From the NCBI RefSeq assembly GCF_014653695.1, contig NZ_BNAR01000007.1, positions 124,001 to 188,000 of the forward strand: a DNA stretch of 64,000 nt, read 5' to 3'. Source of the stretch: Lentzea cavernae. Lineage in GTDB: Bacteria > Actinomycetota > Actinomycetes > Mycobacteriales > Pseudonocardiaceae. How positions within the stretch are numbered: the stretch's first letter is position 1; each line of letters begins with the position of its first letter. Below, piece after piece: positions 55,197 through 63,836 of this stretch. A program made the translations under genes and the position numbers. The notes beneath the pieces were generated by a model that worked only from the letters and a program-made list of their open reading frames with translations, did not search any database and was not told where the DNA came from.

Positions 55197-56639
55197 ATGG
55201 GATTCGGGCGAATCGCCGTCGCGCTGGCCGTGACCGCAACGTTGACCGCGTGCGCTTCCGTGGTCGAGGGCGACCCGAAGGGCGAGCGGCCCGACCCCAC
55301 GAAGGTCGCGGGCCTCGAGATCTCCAACGGCCCGTCCGGCCCCAAGCAGGGCGTTCCGGACGCGGACCTGAGCGTGGAGAACGGCGACGGCGGCGAGATG
55401 GACCGCCTCGCCATCAACGCCCTCGCCGACGTGCAGGAGTTCTGGAAGGCCGAGATCCCCCGCTCCTTCTCCGGCAAGACGTTCGAGCCGGTGAAGCGCC
55501 TGCTGTCCTACGACTCCAACGGCAAGGGCGTCGAGGTCTGCAAGCTCAACACCACCGGCATCGCCAACGCGTTCTACTGCGCCCTCGACGACAGCATCAC
55601 CTGGGACCGGGGCGAACTCCTCCCGATGCTGAAGGACTCCTTCGGCCCGATGGCCGTCGTGACGGTGCTCGCCCACGAGATGGGCCACGCCGTCCAGTAC
55701 AAGCTCGGACCGGCCTCCGGCATCGGCGCCAACACCCCGTCGATCGTCAAGGAGCAGCAGGCCGACTGCTACACCGGCGTCTTCATGCGCCACGTCGCCG
55801 AGAACAAGGCGAAGCACTTCGAGCTCTCCACCGGCGAGGGCCTCAACCAGGTCCTGCAGACGATGTTCTTCATCCGCGACAGCGCCGGCACGTCCTTCGA
55901 GAAGCAGGGCGCCCACGGCAGCGCGTTCGACCGCGTCTCGGCCTTCCAGTTCGGCTTCACCCGAGGCGCCGCCCGCTGCGCCGAGATCAACGAGGCCGAG
56001 ATCGCCAAGCGCATCACCGAACGACCCTTCGACCTCTCCGACACCGACCAGGGCCAGGGCCGCGGCAACGCGAAGATCGACGAGGAGAAGTACCTCAGGG
56101 CCCTGGAGGAGTCACTGCGCGACGCCTACAAGTCGAGCGGCGCCGTCTTCCCCGCCTTCGACCGGGGAGGCATCAAGCCCTGCACCGACGCCCAGACCAC
56201 GTCCCCGGCCTCCTACTGCCCCGCCGTCAACCAGGTCCAACTGGACCTCCCGCAACTGGTCAAGATCGGCACGCCCCCGAAGCGCGGCTCCAAGGGCGGC
56301 ATCGGCGACTTCGCGGCGTTCGCCGTCATCGCCTCCCGCTTCTCCCTCTCGATCCAGAACGCCACGGGCTTCAAACTCGACGACGACGCAGCAGGCCAGC
56401 GCACCGCCTGCCTCACAGGAGCCTGGGCAGGCCTCACCAACCGCCCGGACGCGGCGGCGAACCTGAAACTCTCCCCCGGCGACCTGGACGAGGCAGTGGC
56501 CGAACTCCTGGCAGACGACAGCCTCATCGCCGCAGACGTCAACGGCAAAGCGGTCCCCTCGGGCTTCGCCCGCGTGGAAGCCTTCGGCGACGGCTTCTTC
56601 CGAGGCCTCTCCTTCTGCGTGAAGAAGTATTCGGTTTGA
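55197..56639 (+). CDS. Lipoprotein neutral zinc metallopeptidase (copy 2)
   Basis: The 480-aa paralogue of the 51848 gene has a lipobox LTAC (Cys19), VLAHEMGHAVQ (HExxH), EQQADCYTGVFM and AHGSAFDRVSAFQFGF. The C-terminal half again has a degenerate copy of the N-terminal elements (SYCPAVNQV). It is divergent from the DUF6230 operon, with a 162-base shared promoter region, which suggests these envelope genes respond together. Confidence 0.87.
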   Translation: MGFGRIAVALAVTATLTACASVVEGDPKGERPDPTKVAGLEISNGPSGPKQGVPDADLSVENGDGGEMDRLAINALADVQEFWKAEIPRSFSGKTFEPVKRLLSYDSNGKGVEVCKLNTTGIANAFYCALDDSITWDRGELLPMLKDSFGPMAVVTVLAHEMGHAVQYKLGPASGIGANTPSIVKEQQADCYTGVFMRHVAENKAKHFELSTGEGLNQVLQTMFFIRDSAGTSFEKQGAHGSAFDRVSAFQFGFTRGAARCAEINEAEIAKRITERPFDLSDTDQGQGRGNAKIDEEKYLRALEESLRDAYKSSGAVFPAFDRGGIKPCTDAQTTSPASYCPAVNQVQLDLPQLVKIGTPPKRGSKGGIGDFAAFAVIASRFSLSIQNATGFKLDDDAAGQRTACLTGAWAGLTNRPDAAANLKLSPGDLDEAVAELLADDSLIAADVNGKAVPSGFARVEAFGDGFFRGLSFCVKKYSV

Positions 56640-56672
56640 TTATTCAATCGACACCGATCGATACTCGCTAGC

Positions 56673-57470
56673 GTGCTCACCGATGAAGCCACGACCTACG
56701 CCTCGTGGTTCGCGACGCTGTCCGACCCGACCAGGGTCCGCCTGCTCCACCACGTGGCCTCGGCACCAGCCCCCGTCACCGTGGGCGAACTGACCACCCT
56801 GCTGGGCGTGAGCCAGTCCACCTGCTCCCATCACGTCCGCAAACTGGCCGAAGTCGGCTTCCTCCACGTACAACGAGAAGGCACCACCACCCTCGTCACC
56901 GTGAACCCGGCCTGCTGCACAGGCCTCCCCCACGCAGCGGACGCGGTGATGGGCGCCCTGTCCACCACCGGCACCCTCCGCCCGGCCCCAGGCGTGACCG
57001 TACGAGCCATGACAGCCCAGGACTGGCCAGAGGTCCGCCGCATCTACGGCGAGGGCATCGCCTCGGGCAACGCCACCTTCGAAACCGAAGTCCCCTCCCG
57101 CAGAACCCTGGAATCCAAGTGGCTACCAGACCACCGCTGGATAGCCGAGGTGAACGGCACAGTCGCAGGCTGGGCCTCAGCCACCCCGATCTCCCCCCGC
57201 GAGTGCTACGCCGGCGTGGCGGAGACGTCGATCTACGTGGCCGACGCATCCCAGGGCAAGGGCGTGGGCAAAACCCTTCTGCACCACCAGGTCGCCGCCG
57301 CCGACGCCGACGACCTCTGGACCCTGCAGGCCGTCATCTTCCCGGAGAACCGCGCCAGCATCGCCCTGCACCACAAGGCGGGGTTCCGCACCGTGGGCCT
57401 ACGCGAACGAATCGCCCAACACCACGGCGAATGGCGAGATACAGTCCTTTTGGAACGACGCCGCCCCTAG
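56673..57470 (+). CDS. ArsR-type HTH fused to GNAT acetyltransferase (ArsN/PAT-like)
   Basis: The 265-aa fusion has residues 1-95 as an ArsR-type winged helix (FATLSDPTRVRLLHHV, GVSQSTCSHHVRKLAE) with a vicinal Cys pair in NPACCTGLP. Residues about 105-265 form an acetyltransferase (SIYVADASQGKGVGKTLL, FPENRASIALHHKAGF) like phosphinothricin/arsinothricin N-acetyltransferases. It would sense an arsenical or similar toxin and acetylate one. The upstream TTGATTATTCAA (56635-56646) is an inverted repeat. GTG start. Confidence 0.88.
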   Translation: MLTDEATTYASWFATLSDPTRVRLLHHVASAPAPVTVGELTTLLGVSQSTCSHHVRKLAEVGFLHVQREGTTTLVTVNPACCTGLPHAADAVMGALSTTGTLRPAPGVTVRAMTAQDWPEVRRIYGEGIASGNATFETEVPSRRTLESKWLPDHRWIAEVNGTVAGWASATPISPRECYAGVAETSIYVADASQGKGVGKTLLHHQVAAADADDLWTLQAVIFPENRASIALHHKAGFRTVGLRERIAQHHGEWRDTVLLERRRP

Positions 57471-57492
57471 AAAACACCTGATGGCACGCGAA

Positions 57493-57536
57493 GCCGAAGA
57501 CGAGCCGTCCTCCAGCGATGCCGAAGGCGAGCCGTC
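57493..57536 (+). repeat. Two 17-bp direct repeats
   Basis: GCCGAAGACGAGCCGTC (57493-57509) recurs with one change at 57520-57536. It lies at the start of the 449-base gap between the ArsR fusion and the convergent thioredoxin-like gene. Confidence 0.7.
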
Positions 57537-57551
57537 TTTCCACACGGCTTG

Positions 57552-57695
57552 GGCGGTGGGGTCCCATCACGAGTCGCACCACAGCACTTGCTGCATGTGA
57601 GTAGGGGTGTCAAGCGGGCACGCTCTTCGCCCGCTTGACACCCCTACTCACATGTGGCCCGCTCTTGGTACGACTTGTGATGGGACCCCACCGCC
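57552..57695. repeat. Nested long inverted repeat (two ~25-bp stems)
   Basis: Outer arms 57552-57576 and 57671-57695 pair over 25 bp with one G-U/T mismatch. Inner arms 57594-57619 and 57629-57654 pair perfectly over 26 bp with a 9-base loop. The unpaired joins are 17 and 16 bases. It lies between convergent genes and could work as a two-way terminator, but its length exceeds a normal terminator; a MITE-like or decayed insertion remnant is possible. No ORF with coding signs lies inside. Confidence 0.85.
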
Positions 57696-57790
57696 AACGC
57701 AACAAACAACGCAACGCGCAGCCGCCCAACACAAACAGGCGTGCCATCAACCCACGAGCGGCGCAGGCCCCCATCTCAGATTGCCGGGGT

Positions 57791-57807
57791 CTGGGGCAGA
57801 GCCCCAG
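57791..57807 (-). terminator. CTGGGGC-AGA-GCCCCAG hairpin
   Basis: A perfect 7-bp stem with a 3-base loop, of a type common after actinobacterial genes. It lies about 113 bases beyond the stop of the minus-strand thioredoxin-like gene. The rest of 57700-57919 is A/C-rich and shows no gene. Confidence 0.55.
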
Positions 57808-57919
57808 GGGAACCACCAAACAGCAACCCGCCAACGAAACAGGGGAACGCAAGCCAACGCAGGCGTCCCCCCGTTTCGGGAACCCCTACAACTCAACCTA
57901 CTCACCAACCCCGACAAGA

Positions 57920-58906
57920 TCAGTACAACGCCGAAGCCAAACTCCGCCGAGCCGCAGCAACCCGAGGATCATCCGCCGGGAACAGCTCAAAAAGCCCAAC
58001 CAGATGAGCCCGAACCCGATCCCGATCCTCCCCGAACACCCGCCGAACCGTCCCCACCAACCGCGAGAACGCCTCCTCCACCATCTGCCCGGCCACCTGC
58101 GCGTCAGCAGCAGCCAACTGGGCATCGATGTCCTCAGGCGCCCCATCGGCCTTGGCGATCACCGCGGGATCAACAGCCTCAGCCCGCTCAGCGAACCGAG
58201 CCTGCGCCAACCCTTCCTTCGCCAACTCGTTCGAAGGCTCAGAAGCCAGAATCTCCGAGTAGAACCCCTGAGCGGCAACATAATCGCCACGCTCAAAAGC
58301 TTCCTCGGCAGCAACGATCCGAGGATCCTCAGGAGCTTCTTCGACCTCGACAGGAGCCCCGGCCCGAGCCTCACCGGCCCGAATCCCGGGCAACCTCTCC
58401 CGCAACGCGTCCAGCAACCGCGCGATCCACTGCGACAACTCGGCGTCGGCAATGGGCCCGGCGAACGCGTCAATCGGCTGACCTGCGGCAACGGCGACAG
58501 TCGTGGGCACGGACTGCACCCCGAACGCCTGCCCGATCCGGGGCGCGGTCTCCAGATCGACGCGAGCGAGGATCCAGGCCCCACCGGAAGCCGAGGCGAA
58601 CCGGGTCAGCGAGGCGGCCAGCTGCTGCGACTCGGGGCTGTACGAGGCGCCCAGCAGCACCACGACGGGCACCTGCAGGGACTGCTCGACCACCGCCTGG
58701 AACGAGGCCTCGGTGACGTCCACGATCCACGGCGCGGAGCCGTTGTCGGGCGCCGGGGCGGAACCGGCGGAGGCGGCGGCGGGCGCTGCGGAGGCGGTGC
58801 GAGCGGCGTCTGCTCGGGCCTTCAGGGCGCCCAGGTCGACGGCGCCCGAGAGCGCGGCGGACAGTGCGGCGGTCTTGCGAGGATCAGGCCTTGTCACGTG
58901 TTCCAT
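57920..58906 (-). CDS. Thioredoxin-fold/TPR protein (YbbN/CnoX-like co-chaperone)
   Basis: The 328-aa protein has an Ala-rich N-terminus, a thioredoxin fold (about residues 58-165: VVVLLGASYSPESQQLAASL, ARVDLETAPRIGQAFGVQSVPTT) and C-terminal TPR-like helices (about 195-325). The thioredoxin CxxC is replaced by SPES, so it is redox-inactive. CnoX-type proteins are holdases that hand clients to GroEL/DnaK. It overlaps the upstream gene by 13 bases. Confidence 0.88.
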   Translation of the reverse strand: MEHVTRPDPRKTAALSAALSGAVDLGALKARADAARTASAAPAAASAGSAPAPDNGSAPWIVDVTEASFQAVVEQSLQVPVVVLLGASYSPESQQLAASLTRFASASGGAWILARVDLETAPRIGQAFGVQSVPTTVAVAAGQPIDAFAGPIADAELSQWIARLLDALRERLPGIRAGEARAGAPVEVEEAPEDPRIVAAEEAFERGDYVAAQGFYSEILASEPSNELAKEGLAQARFAERAEAVDPAVIAKADGAPEDIDAQLAAADAQVAGQMVEEAFSRLVGTVRRVFGEDRDRVRAHLVGLFELFPADDPRVAAARRSLASALY

Positions 58907-59718
58907 CCTGGCACGGCTAGTTCCCGGACCGGGTCCAGGGCCATCGGGTTGACGCGCATCGCCTCGTTGGCCGAGGCGATGCGTCGAGCGAGCGGTGTCA
59001 TCAGGTCGATGAACCGCCTTGTACCTGCTTCACCCAGCGCTTTCCACGGCGTTAGAGCGGCCGCGTCGGTCGCTCGTTCCACCGAGTCGAGGTCGCCGGG
59101 CAAGTCCACGACCTCTTCCCATTCTTCGACAGTCCAACCACGCGCGGTGCGCATGTATGCCGGATCGAGGGAATGCTCACGCGCGTAGAGCGCAAGCGCT
59201 TGGCACGGGCCCACGCCGGCGGCCACCAGAGCCGCCACGTGACCGTCGCCGCGTGCCTCGCGCAGGATCGTGCAGGCGTGCCACAGCGCGAGATGGGGTT
59301 CCGAGGGCCAGGGCAACGCGCGGTTCGCCGCGGCCAGCGGGCGGCCGGCCAGCGGAGCCGCCAGCGCGGCCTCACGGGCCAAGGCGGCCGCCTCGACGAT
59401 CTCCGGTGTGCCGACTGAGCCCAGCAGGCGCCGTAACGCCCCGTCGACGCCCTGCAGCCGGGCCTCCAGATAGGCGGAGGGCGCAGCGACGTCCCACGCG
59501 TCCGGCAGCGCACGGCTGACCATGCGCGGCGCGAAGTTGTAGAACACCGCCGTCACCAGTTCCGGCGACGCGACGCCCAGCGGTGCGGCGCGCATGCCGA
59601 AGTAGCCCATCCAGCCGCCCTTGCAGCCCAGCGCGTCGGTCGCCGCGCGGGACTCGGGCGTGAAGTACGTGACGTCGTGGTAGGGCTCGAACCTCAACCA
59701 CAGCTGCCTCGCTTCCAC
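58894..59718 (-). CDS. SCO6745 family protein
   Basis: The 274-aa helical protein has the family's N-terminal EPYHDVTYFTPESRAATDALG and GGWMGYFGMRAAPLG, and RGWTVEEWEEVV in the C-terminal half. Function is not established, and no catalytic motif is evident. The GTG at 59718 is chosen; another GTG lies nine bases upstream. Coupled to the downstream thioredoxin-like gene by a 13-base overlap. Confidence 0.82.
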   Translation of the reverse strand: MEARQLWLRFEPYHDVTYFTPESRAATDALGCKGGWMGYFGMRAAPLGVASPELVTAVFYNFAPRMVSRALPDAWDVAAPSAYLEARLQGVDGALRRLLGSVGTPEIVEAAALAREAALAAPLAGRPLAAANRALPWPSEPHLALWHACTILREARGDGHVAALVAAGVGPCQALALYAREHSLDPAYMRTARGWTVEEWEEVVDLPGDLDSVERATDAAALTPWKALGEAGTRRFIDLMTPLARRIASANEAMRVNPMALDPVRELAVPGWNT

Positions 59719-59802
59719 GCCCGACACGCTAACCCAGCGGACGCCGCCGCACGGGTCCACTCACCGTGGCGGCGTAGAGCGTTCGGCCATCCGGGGATGG
59801 GT

Positions 59803-60108
59803 TCACGGCGTGTCGGACAGGTGTTCCTCGACGCGGTCGACCTTGGCCTTGAGCTGACCGGTGAAGCCGGGCCGGATGTCCGCCTTGAGCACGAGCGAGA
59901 CGCGCGGCGCACTGGCCTGGACGGCTTCGGTCGCACGCTTCACGACGTCCATCACCTCGTCCCACTCCCCCTCGATCAAGGTGAACATCGCGTTCGTCTC
60001 GTTGGGCAGGCCGGACTCCCGCACGACCCTGATCGCCTCGGCCACGGCCTTCGCGACGCCTCCCGACGAGTCCGAACCGGACGGAGCAACGCTGAACGCG
60101 ACAAGCAC
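59803..60108 (-). CDS. MTH1187 family thiamine-binding-like protein
   Basis: The 101-aa ferredoxin-like-fold protein starts [11 protein letters not shown] and has [23 protein letters not shown], typical of the MTH1187/YkoF-related thiamine-binding family. The GTG at 60108 has CAGGAGG upstream. It is divergent from a MarR regulator, which may control it. Confidence 0.85.
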   Translation of the reverse strand: MLVAFSVAPSGSDSSGGVAKAVAEAIRVVRESGLPNETNAMFTLIEGEWDEVMDVVKRATEAVQASAPRVSLVLKADIRPGFTGQLKAKVDRVEEHLSDTP

Positions 60109-60158
60109 ACGAGCCTCCTGGTGATCACGGGTTGTACTGACTGGTAGCTTCGGTGCCC

Positions 60159-60656
60159 ATGACACCGCTGCCGTTCGATCCGATCGCCCGCGCGGCCGGA
60201 CTGTGGGACGACCGGATCGGTTCCGCGACGTCGATGGCCGCCGTCACGAGCGTCATGCGTGTCCAGCAAATCATCCAGTCCGCCGTGGACGCAGCCCTCA
60301 AGCCGCACGGGCTCACGTTCGCGCGCTACGAGGCGTTGGTGCTCCTCTACTTCTCCCGCAAGGGCGCGCTGCCGATGCGCGTGATGGGCGAGCGCCTGCA
60401 GCTGCACCCGACGAGCGTCACGAACATCGTCGACCGGCTGGAGAGCGACGGCCTCGTCCGCCGCACGCCGCACCCGACCGACCGCCGCACCACGCTGGTC
60501 GAGATCACCGACGCGGGCCTGCAGCGCCGTGAGAGCGCGACCGCGGCCGTCGTCGAGGTCAACCTCGGCCTGAAGGGCCTCACCGACCGCCAGACCGAGC
60601 AGCTCACGGACCTGCTCGCGAAGGTCCGCCGGGCGAGCGGCGACTTCGAAGATTAA
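60159..60656 (+). CDS. MarR family transcriptional regulator
   Basis: The 165-aa winged-helix regulator has [28 protein letters not shown] as recognition and wing region (residues about 75-105, [11 protein letters not shown] wing). TAGCTT at 60145-60150 lies 8 bases before the ATG, which suggests a leaderless message; a GTG at 60153 is an alternative start. It precedes the kinase triplet by 41 bases, so it may control either that operon or the divergent MTH1187 gene. Confidence 0.9.
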   Translation: MTPLPFDPIARAAGLWDDRIGSATSMAAVTSVMRVQQIIQSAVDAALKPHGLTFARYEALVLLYFSRKGALPMRVMGERLQLHPTSVTNIVDRLESDGLVRRTPHPTDRRTTLVEITDAGLQRRESATAAVVEVNLGLKGLTDRQTEQLTDLLAKVRRASGDFED

Positions 60657-60697
60657 TTCGGTTGGGCGTCCTGGCCGTTCTGTGGCCTGATGAGCCC

Positions 60698-61753
60698 ATG
60701 TCGGAACGACCGGACCGCTCGGCAGTCGCCCTCGTCAGCACCCCCGGCGGGTTCACCGGCCGCACCCGCCCGTTCCCGGTCGCCACACCCGACTGGAACC
60801 ACGTCGAACCGGTCAACACCGCCCTGCGCGACCTGCTCGGCGTCGAGACGAGCGTCCTGCGCCTGATCTCGGTCGAGGGCGGCGACGCACCGTTCGGCGG
60901 TGTCGTCACCTACCACGTCGAGGCGCACGACGAACCCGGTCGCACCCACCTCGACCCCGCCGACGCACCCGAACCGGACGCCGAGAACCGGCTGCTCTGG
61001 GCTCGTCCGGGCGGACCGGCTGAGCTGGTCGGGTGGGCGGACGAGGTGATCACCCGCACCGGCCCGGCGGCGCAGGTCAGGACGTGGAACCTGTCGAGCG
61101 TGCACCGCCTTCCCACCGCTGGCGGACCGGTGTGGCTCAAGGCCGTGCCGCCGTTCTTCGCCGACGAGGGCACCGTGATCAGGTTGGTCGCCGCCCACGA
61201 CCCGGCGCTGGTGCCCGAGGTGCTGGCCTCCGCACCCCACCGCGTGCTGATGAGCCAGGCCGAGGGCACGAAGTGCTGGCCGGTCACCGCCGCGCACGTC
61301 GAGGAGGTCGTGCCGCGCTGGGTCGCCGTGCAGCACGCGCTGGCCGGTGAACCGCGCCTGCGGCCGTCCGCCGTGCCGATGCCGGACTTCGGCCTGCCCG
61401 ACACGCTGACCCACGGCGACTTCCACCCCGGCAACTGGCTGAGCAGCGGTGTGGTCATCGACTGGTCCGACGCCGTCTGGGGTCACCCGGCGTTCGACGC
61501 GTGCCGGCTCATGGAGTACGCCGAACCCGAATTGCACGACCTCATCCGTCGCGTGTGGAGCGACGCCTGGCTCGCGCACCGCCCGGACAGCCGGCCCCTG
61601 GAGGCGCTGGAGGTCGCACCCCGCGCGTCCCGGCTGCACAACGCGGTGAAGTACCAGGAGTTCCTCGACAACATCGAGACCTCCGAACGGATCTACCACG
61701 AGGGCGACCCCCAGGTGGAGCTCCGCGAGGCCCTGCGGCTGGTGACCCCGTGA
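60698..61753 (+). CDS. APH-fold kinase-like protein, tandem copy 1
   Basis: The 351-aa protein has the aminoglycoside-phosphotransferase catalytic pair HGDFHPGNW (Brenner motif) and VIDWSDAVWGHPAFD (metal-binding Asp) in the C-terminal third. The N-terminal about 130 residues include VSTPGGFTGRTRPFPV and GGVVTYHVEAHDEPGRTHL, a lineage-specific domain. The substrate could be an antibiotic, sugar or amino-alcohol. A start at 60662 is possible. GTGA overlap with copy 2. Confidence 0.85.
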   Translation: MSERPDRSAVALVSTPGGFTGRTRPFPVATPDWNHVEPVNTALRDLLGVETSVLRLISVEGGDAPFGGVVTYHVEAHDEPGRTHLDPADAPEPDAENRLLWARPGGPAELVGWADEVITRTGPAAQVRTWNLSSVHRLPTAGGPVWLKAVPPFFADEGTVIRLVAAHDPALVPEVLASAPHRVLMSQAEGTKCWPVTAAHVEEVVPRWVAVQHALAGEPRLRPSAVPMPDFGLPDTLTHGDFHPGNWLSSGVVIDWSDAVWGHPAFDACRLMEYAEPELHDLIRRVWSDAWLAHRPDSRPLEALEVAPRASRLHNAVKYQEFLDNIETSERIYHEGDPQVELREALRLVTP

Positions 61754-62796
61754 GCGAACGGTCGATCATCGCCCTGGTCAGCACCCCGAACGGGTTCGCG
61801 GGCCGCACGGACGCGCTCCCGGTGAGCTCGCGGTACTGGCCCGACGTCGAACCCGTCAACGAGGTGCTGGAACACCTGCTGGGCGTACGGACGAGCGTGC
61901 TCCGGCTGGTGTCCGTCGAAGGCGGCGAAAGGTCGGGCGGCGGCCTCGTCACCTACCACGTCGAGGCGCACGGCGAACCCGACCGGACGCACCTCCACCC
62001 GGCGGAGGAACCCGCCGCGGACGCCCCCCACAGGCTGCCGTGGGCACGACAGGGCGGCCCGTCCGAGCTGGTCGAGTGGGCCGACGAGCACGTCGGGCGC
62101 ACCGGCCCGCCCGTCCAGGTGAAGTCGTGGAACCTGTCGAGCGTGCACCGCCTGCCGACCGCGAACGGCTCCGCGTGGCTCAAGACCGTGCCGCCGTTCT
62201 TCGCCGACGAGGGCTCGGTGATCGAGATGGTCGCCGAGCACGACCCCGGCCTGGTGCCGCCGGTGATCGCCTCGGCACCGCGGCGGATCCTGCTCGGCGA
62301 GGCTCCCGGCGAGGACTGCTGGGCCACCAGGCCCGAGCACGTCGAGGAGGTCGTGCCGCGCTGGGTCGCCGTCCAGCACGCGCTGGCCGGTGAGCCGCGG
62401 CTGAAGCCGTGCGTCGTGCCGATGCCGGACTTCGGCCTGCCGGACACGCTGGTGCACGGCGACTTCCACCCCGGCAACTGGTTCGACAGCGGTGTGGTCA
62501 TCGACTGGTCGGACGCCGTGTGGGGCCACCCGGCGCTGGACGCGGGCAGGCTCATCGAGTTCTGCCGGCCCGAACTGCACGACCTGATCCGTCGCGTGTG
62601 GAGCGAGGCGTGGCTGCGGCACCGGCCGGACAGCCGCCCGCTCGAGGCGCTCGACACCGCCCGCCGCGCCGCGCACCTGCTGCTCGCGGCGCAGTACCAG
62701 CAGTTCCTGGACAACATCGAGGAGTCCGAGCGCATCTACCACCGCGGAGATCCCGAGAAGCACCTGCGAGCCGCCCTGCGACTGGTGACCGGATGA
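61750..62796 (+). CDS. APH-fold kinase-like protein, tandem copy 2
   Basis: The 348-aa paralogue of the flanking genes keeps HGDFHPGNW and VIDWSDAVWGHPALD, and the shared VSTPNGFAGRTDALPV and WNLSSVHRLPTA segments. All catalytic residues are present, so it is not a decayed copy. GTG start overlaps copy 1, and its stop overlaps copy 3 (ATGA). Confidence 0.85.
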   Translation: MSERSIIALVSTPNGFAGRTDALPVSSRYWPDVEPVNEVLEHLLGVRTSVLRLVSVEGGERSGGGLVTYHVEAHGEPDRTHLHPAEEPAADAPHRLPWARQGGPSELVEWADEHVGRTGPPVQVKSWNLSSVHRLPTANGSAWLKTVPPFFADEGSVIEMVAEHDPGLVPPVIASAPRRILLGEAPGEDCWATRPEHVEEVVPRWVAVQHALAGEPRLKPCVVPMPDFGLPDTLVHGDFHPGNWFDSGVVIDWSDAVWGHPALDAGRLIEFCRPELHDLIRRVWSEAWLRHRPDSRPLEALDTARRAAHLLLAAQYQQFLDNIEESERIYHRGDPEKHLRAALRLVTG

Positions 62797-63836
62797 CGGG
62801 GCGCATGGTCATCGCCCTGGTCAGCGCGCCGAGCGGGTTCGCGGGCCGCACGGACCCGTTCCCGGTCCCGACGCTCGACTGGTACCACGTCGAACCGGTC
62901 AACGAGGCCCTCGAAGCACTGCTGGGCGTGCCCACGCACGTCCTGAGGATGATCTCCACCGAGGGTGGAGAGATGCCGTGCGGCGGGCTCGTCACCTATC
63001 ACGTCGAGGCGCTCGGCGAACCGGACCGCACGAAGCTCCACCCGGCGGACGAACCCGAGGCGGACGCCCCGCACCGGGCGCCGTTCGCGCGCAGGGGTGG
63101 CCCCGCCGACCTGCTCGCCTGGGCGGACACCCTGGTCGAACGCACAGGGCCGGCCGCGCAGGTCCGCACGTGGAACGTCTCGACCGTGCACCGGCTGCCG
63201 ACGGCGGACGGACCGGTGTGGCTGAAGGAGATCCCGTCGTTCTTCGCCGACGAGGGCGAAGTGATCCGGATGGTCGCCGAGCACGACCCGGACCTGGTGC
63301 CGCAGGTCATCGCCTCCGCGCCCCAGCGGATCCTGCTCACCGACACGGCCGGCCACATGTGCTGGCCGTTCGAGCCCGAGTACGCCGAACTGATCCTGCC
63401 GCGCTGGGTGGCCGTGCAGAACGCGCTGGCAGGCCCGCCGCGGGTGCGGCCGACCGCAGTGCCGATGCCGGACTTCGGGCTGCCGGACACGCTGACGCAC
63501 GGCGACTTCCACCCCGGCAACTGGCGCACCACCGGCATGATCATCGACTGGTCCGACGCCGTCTGGGGACATCCGGCACTCGACGCGTGCCGGGTGATCG
63601 CCTACTGCGCGCCCGAGTTCCGCGACCACCTCGCGCGGGTGTGGTGCGAGGCGTGGCTGACGCACCGCCCTGACAGCCGGCCGTGGGACGCGCTCGAAGC
63701 CGGTCGCCGCGCGTCACACCTGCACACCGCGGTGAAGTGCCAACTGTTCCTGGACAACATCGAGGAGTCCGAGCGCATCTACCACCGCACGGTTCCCGAG
63801 GACGAGCTCAGAGCTGCTCTGCGGCCGGTTCGGTGA
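62793..63836 (+). CDS. APH-fold kinase-like protein, tandem copy 3
   Basis: The 347-aa third copy has HGDFHPGNW and IIDWSDAVWGHPALD, and VSAPSGFAGRTDPFPV. It differs most in the acceptor region (MCWPFEPEYAELILPRW versus EEVVPRW in the others), which may mean a different substrate. The last 29 bases overlap the convergent DUF3817 gene. Confidence 0.85.
   Translation: MTGRMVIALVSAPSGFAGRTDPFPVPTLDWYHVEPVNEALEALLGVPTHVLRMISTEGGEMPCGGLVTYHVEALGEPDRTKLHPADEPEADAPHRAPFARRGGPADLLAWADTLVERTGPAAQVRTWNVSTVHRLPTADGPVWLKEIPSFFADEGEVIRMVAEHDPDLVPQVIASAPQRILLTDTAGHMCWPFEPEYAELILPRWVAVQNALAGPPRVRPTAVPMPDFGLPDTLTHGDFHPGNWRTTGMIIDWSDAVWGHPALDACRVIAYCAPEFRDHLARVWCEAWLTHRPDSRPWDALEAGRRASHLHTAVKCQLFLDNIEESERIYHRTVPEDELRAALRPVR

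Noticed and set aside
57620..57628. Insertion sequence inside the long inverted repeat
   Set aside because: The loop is only 9 bases and no transposase remnant is visible.
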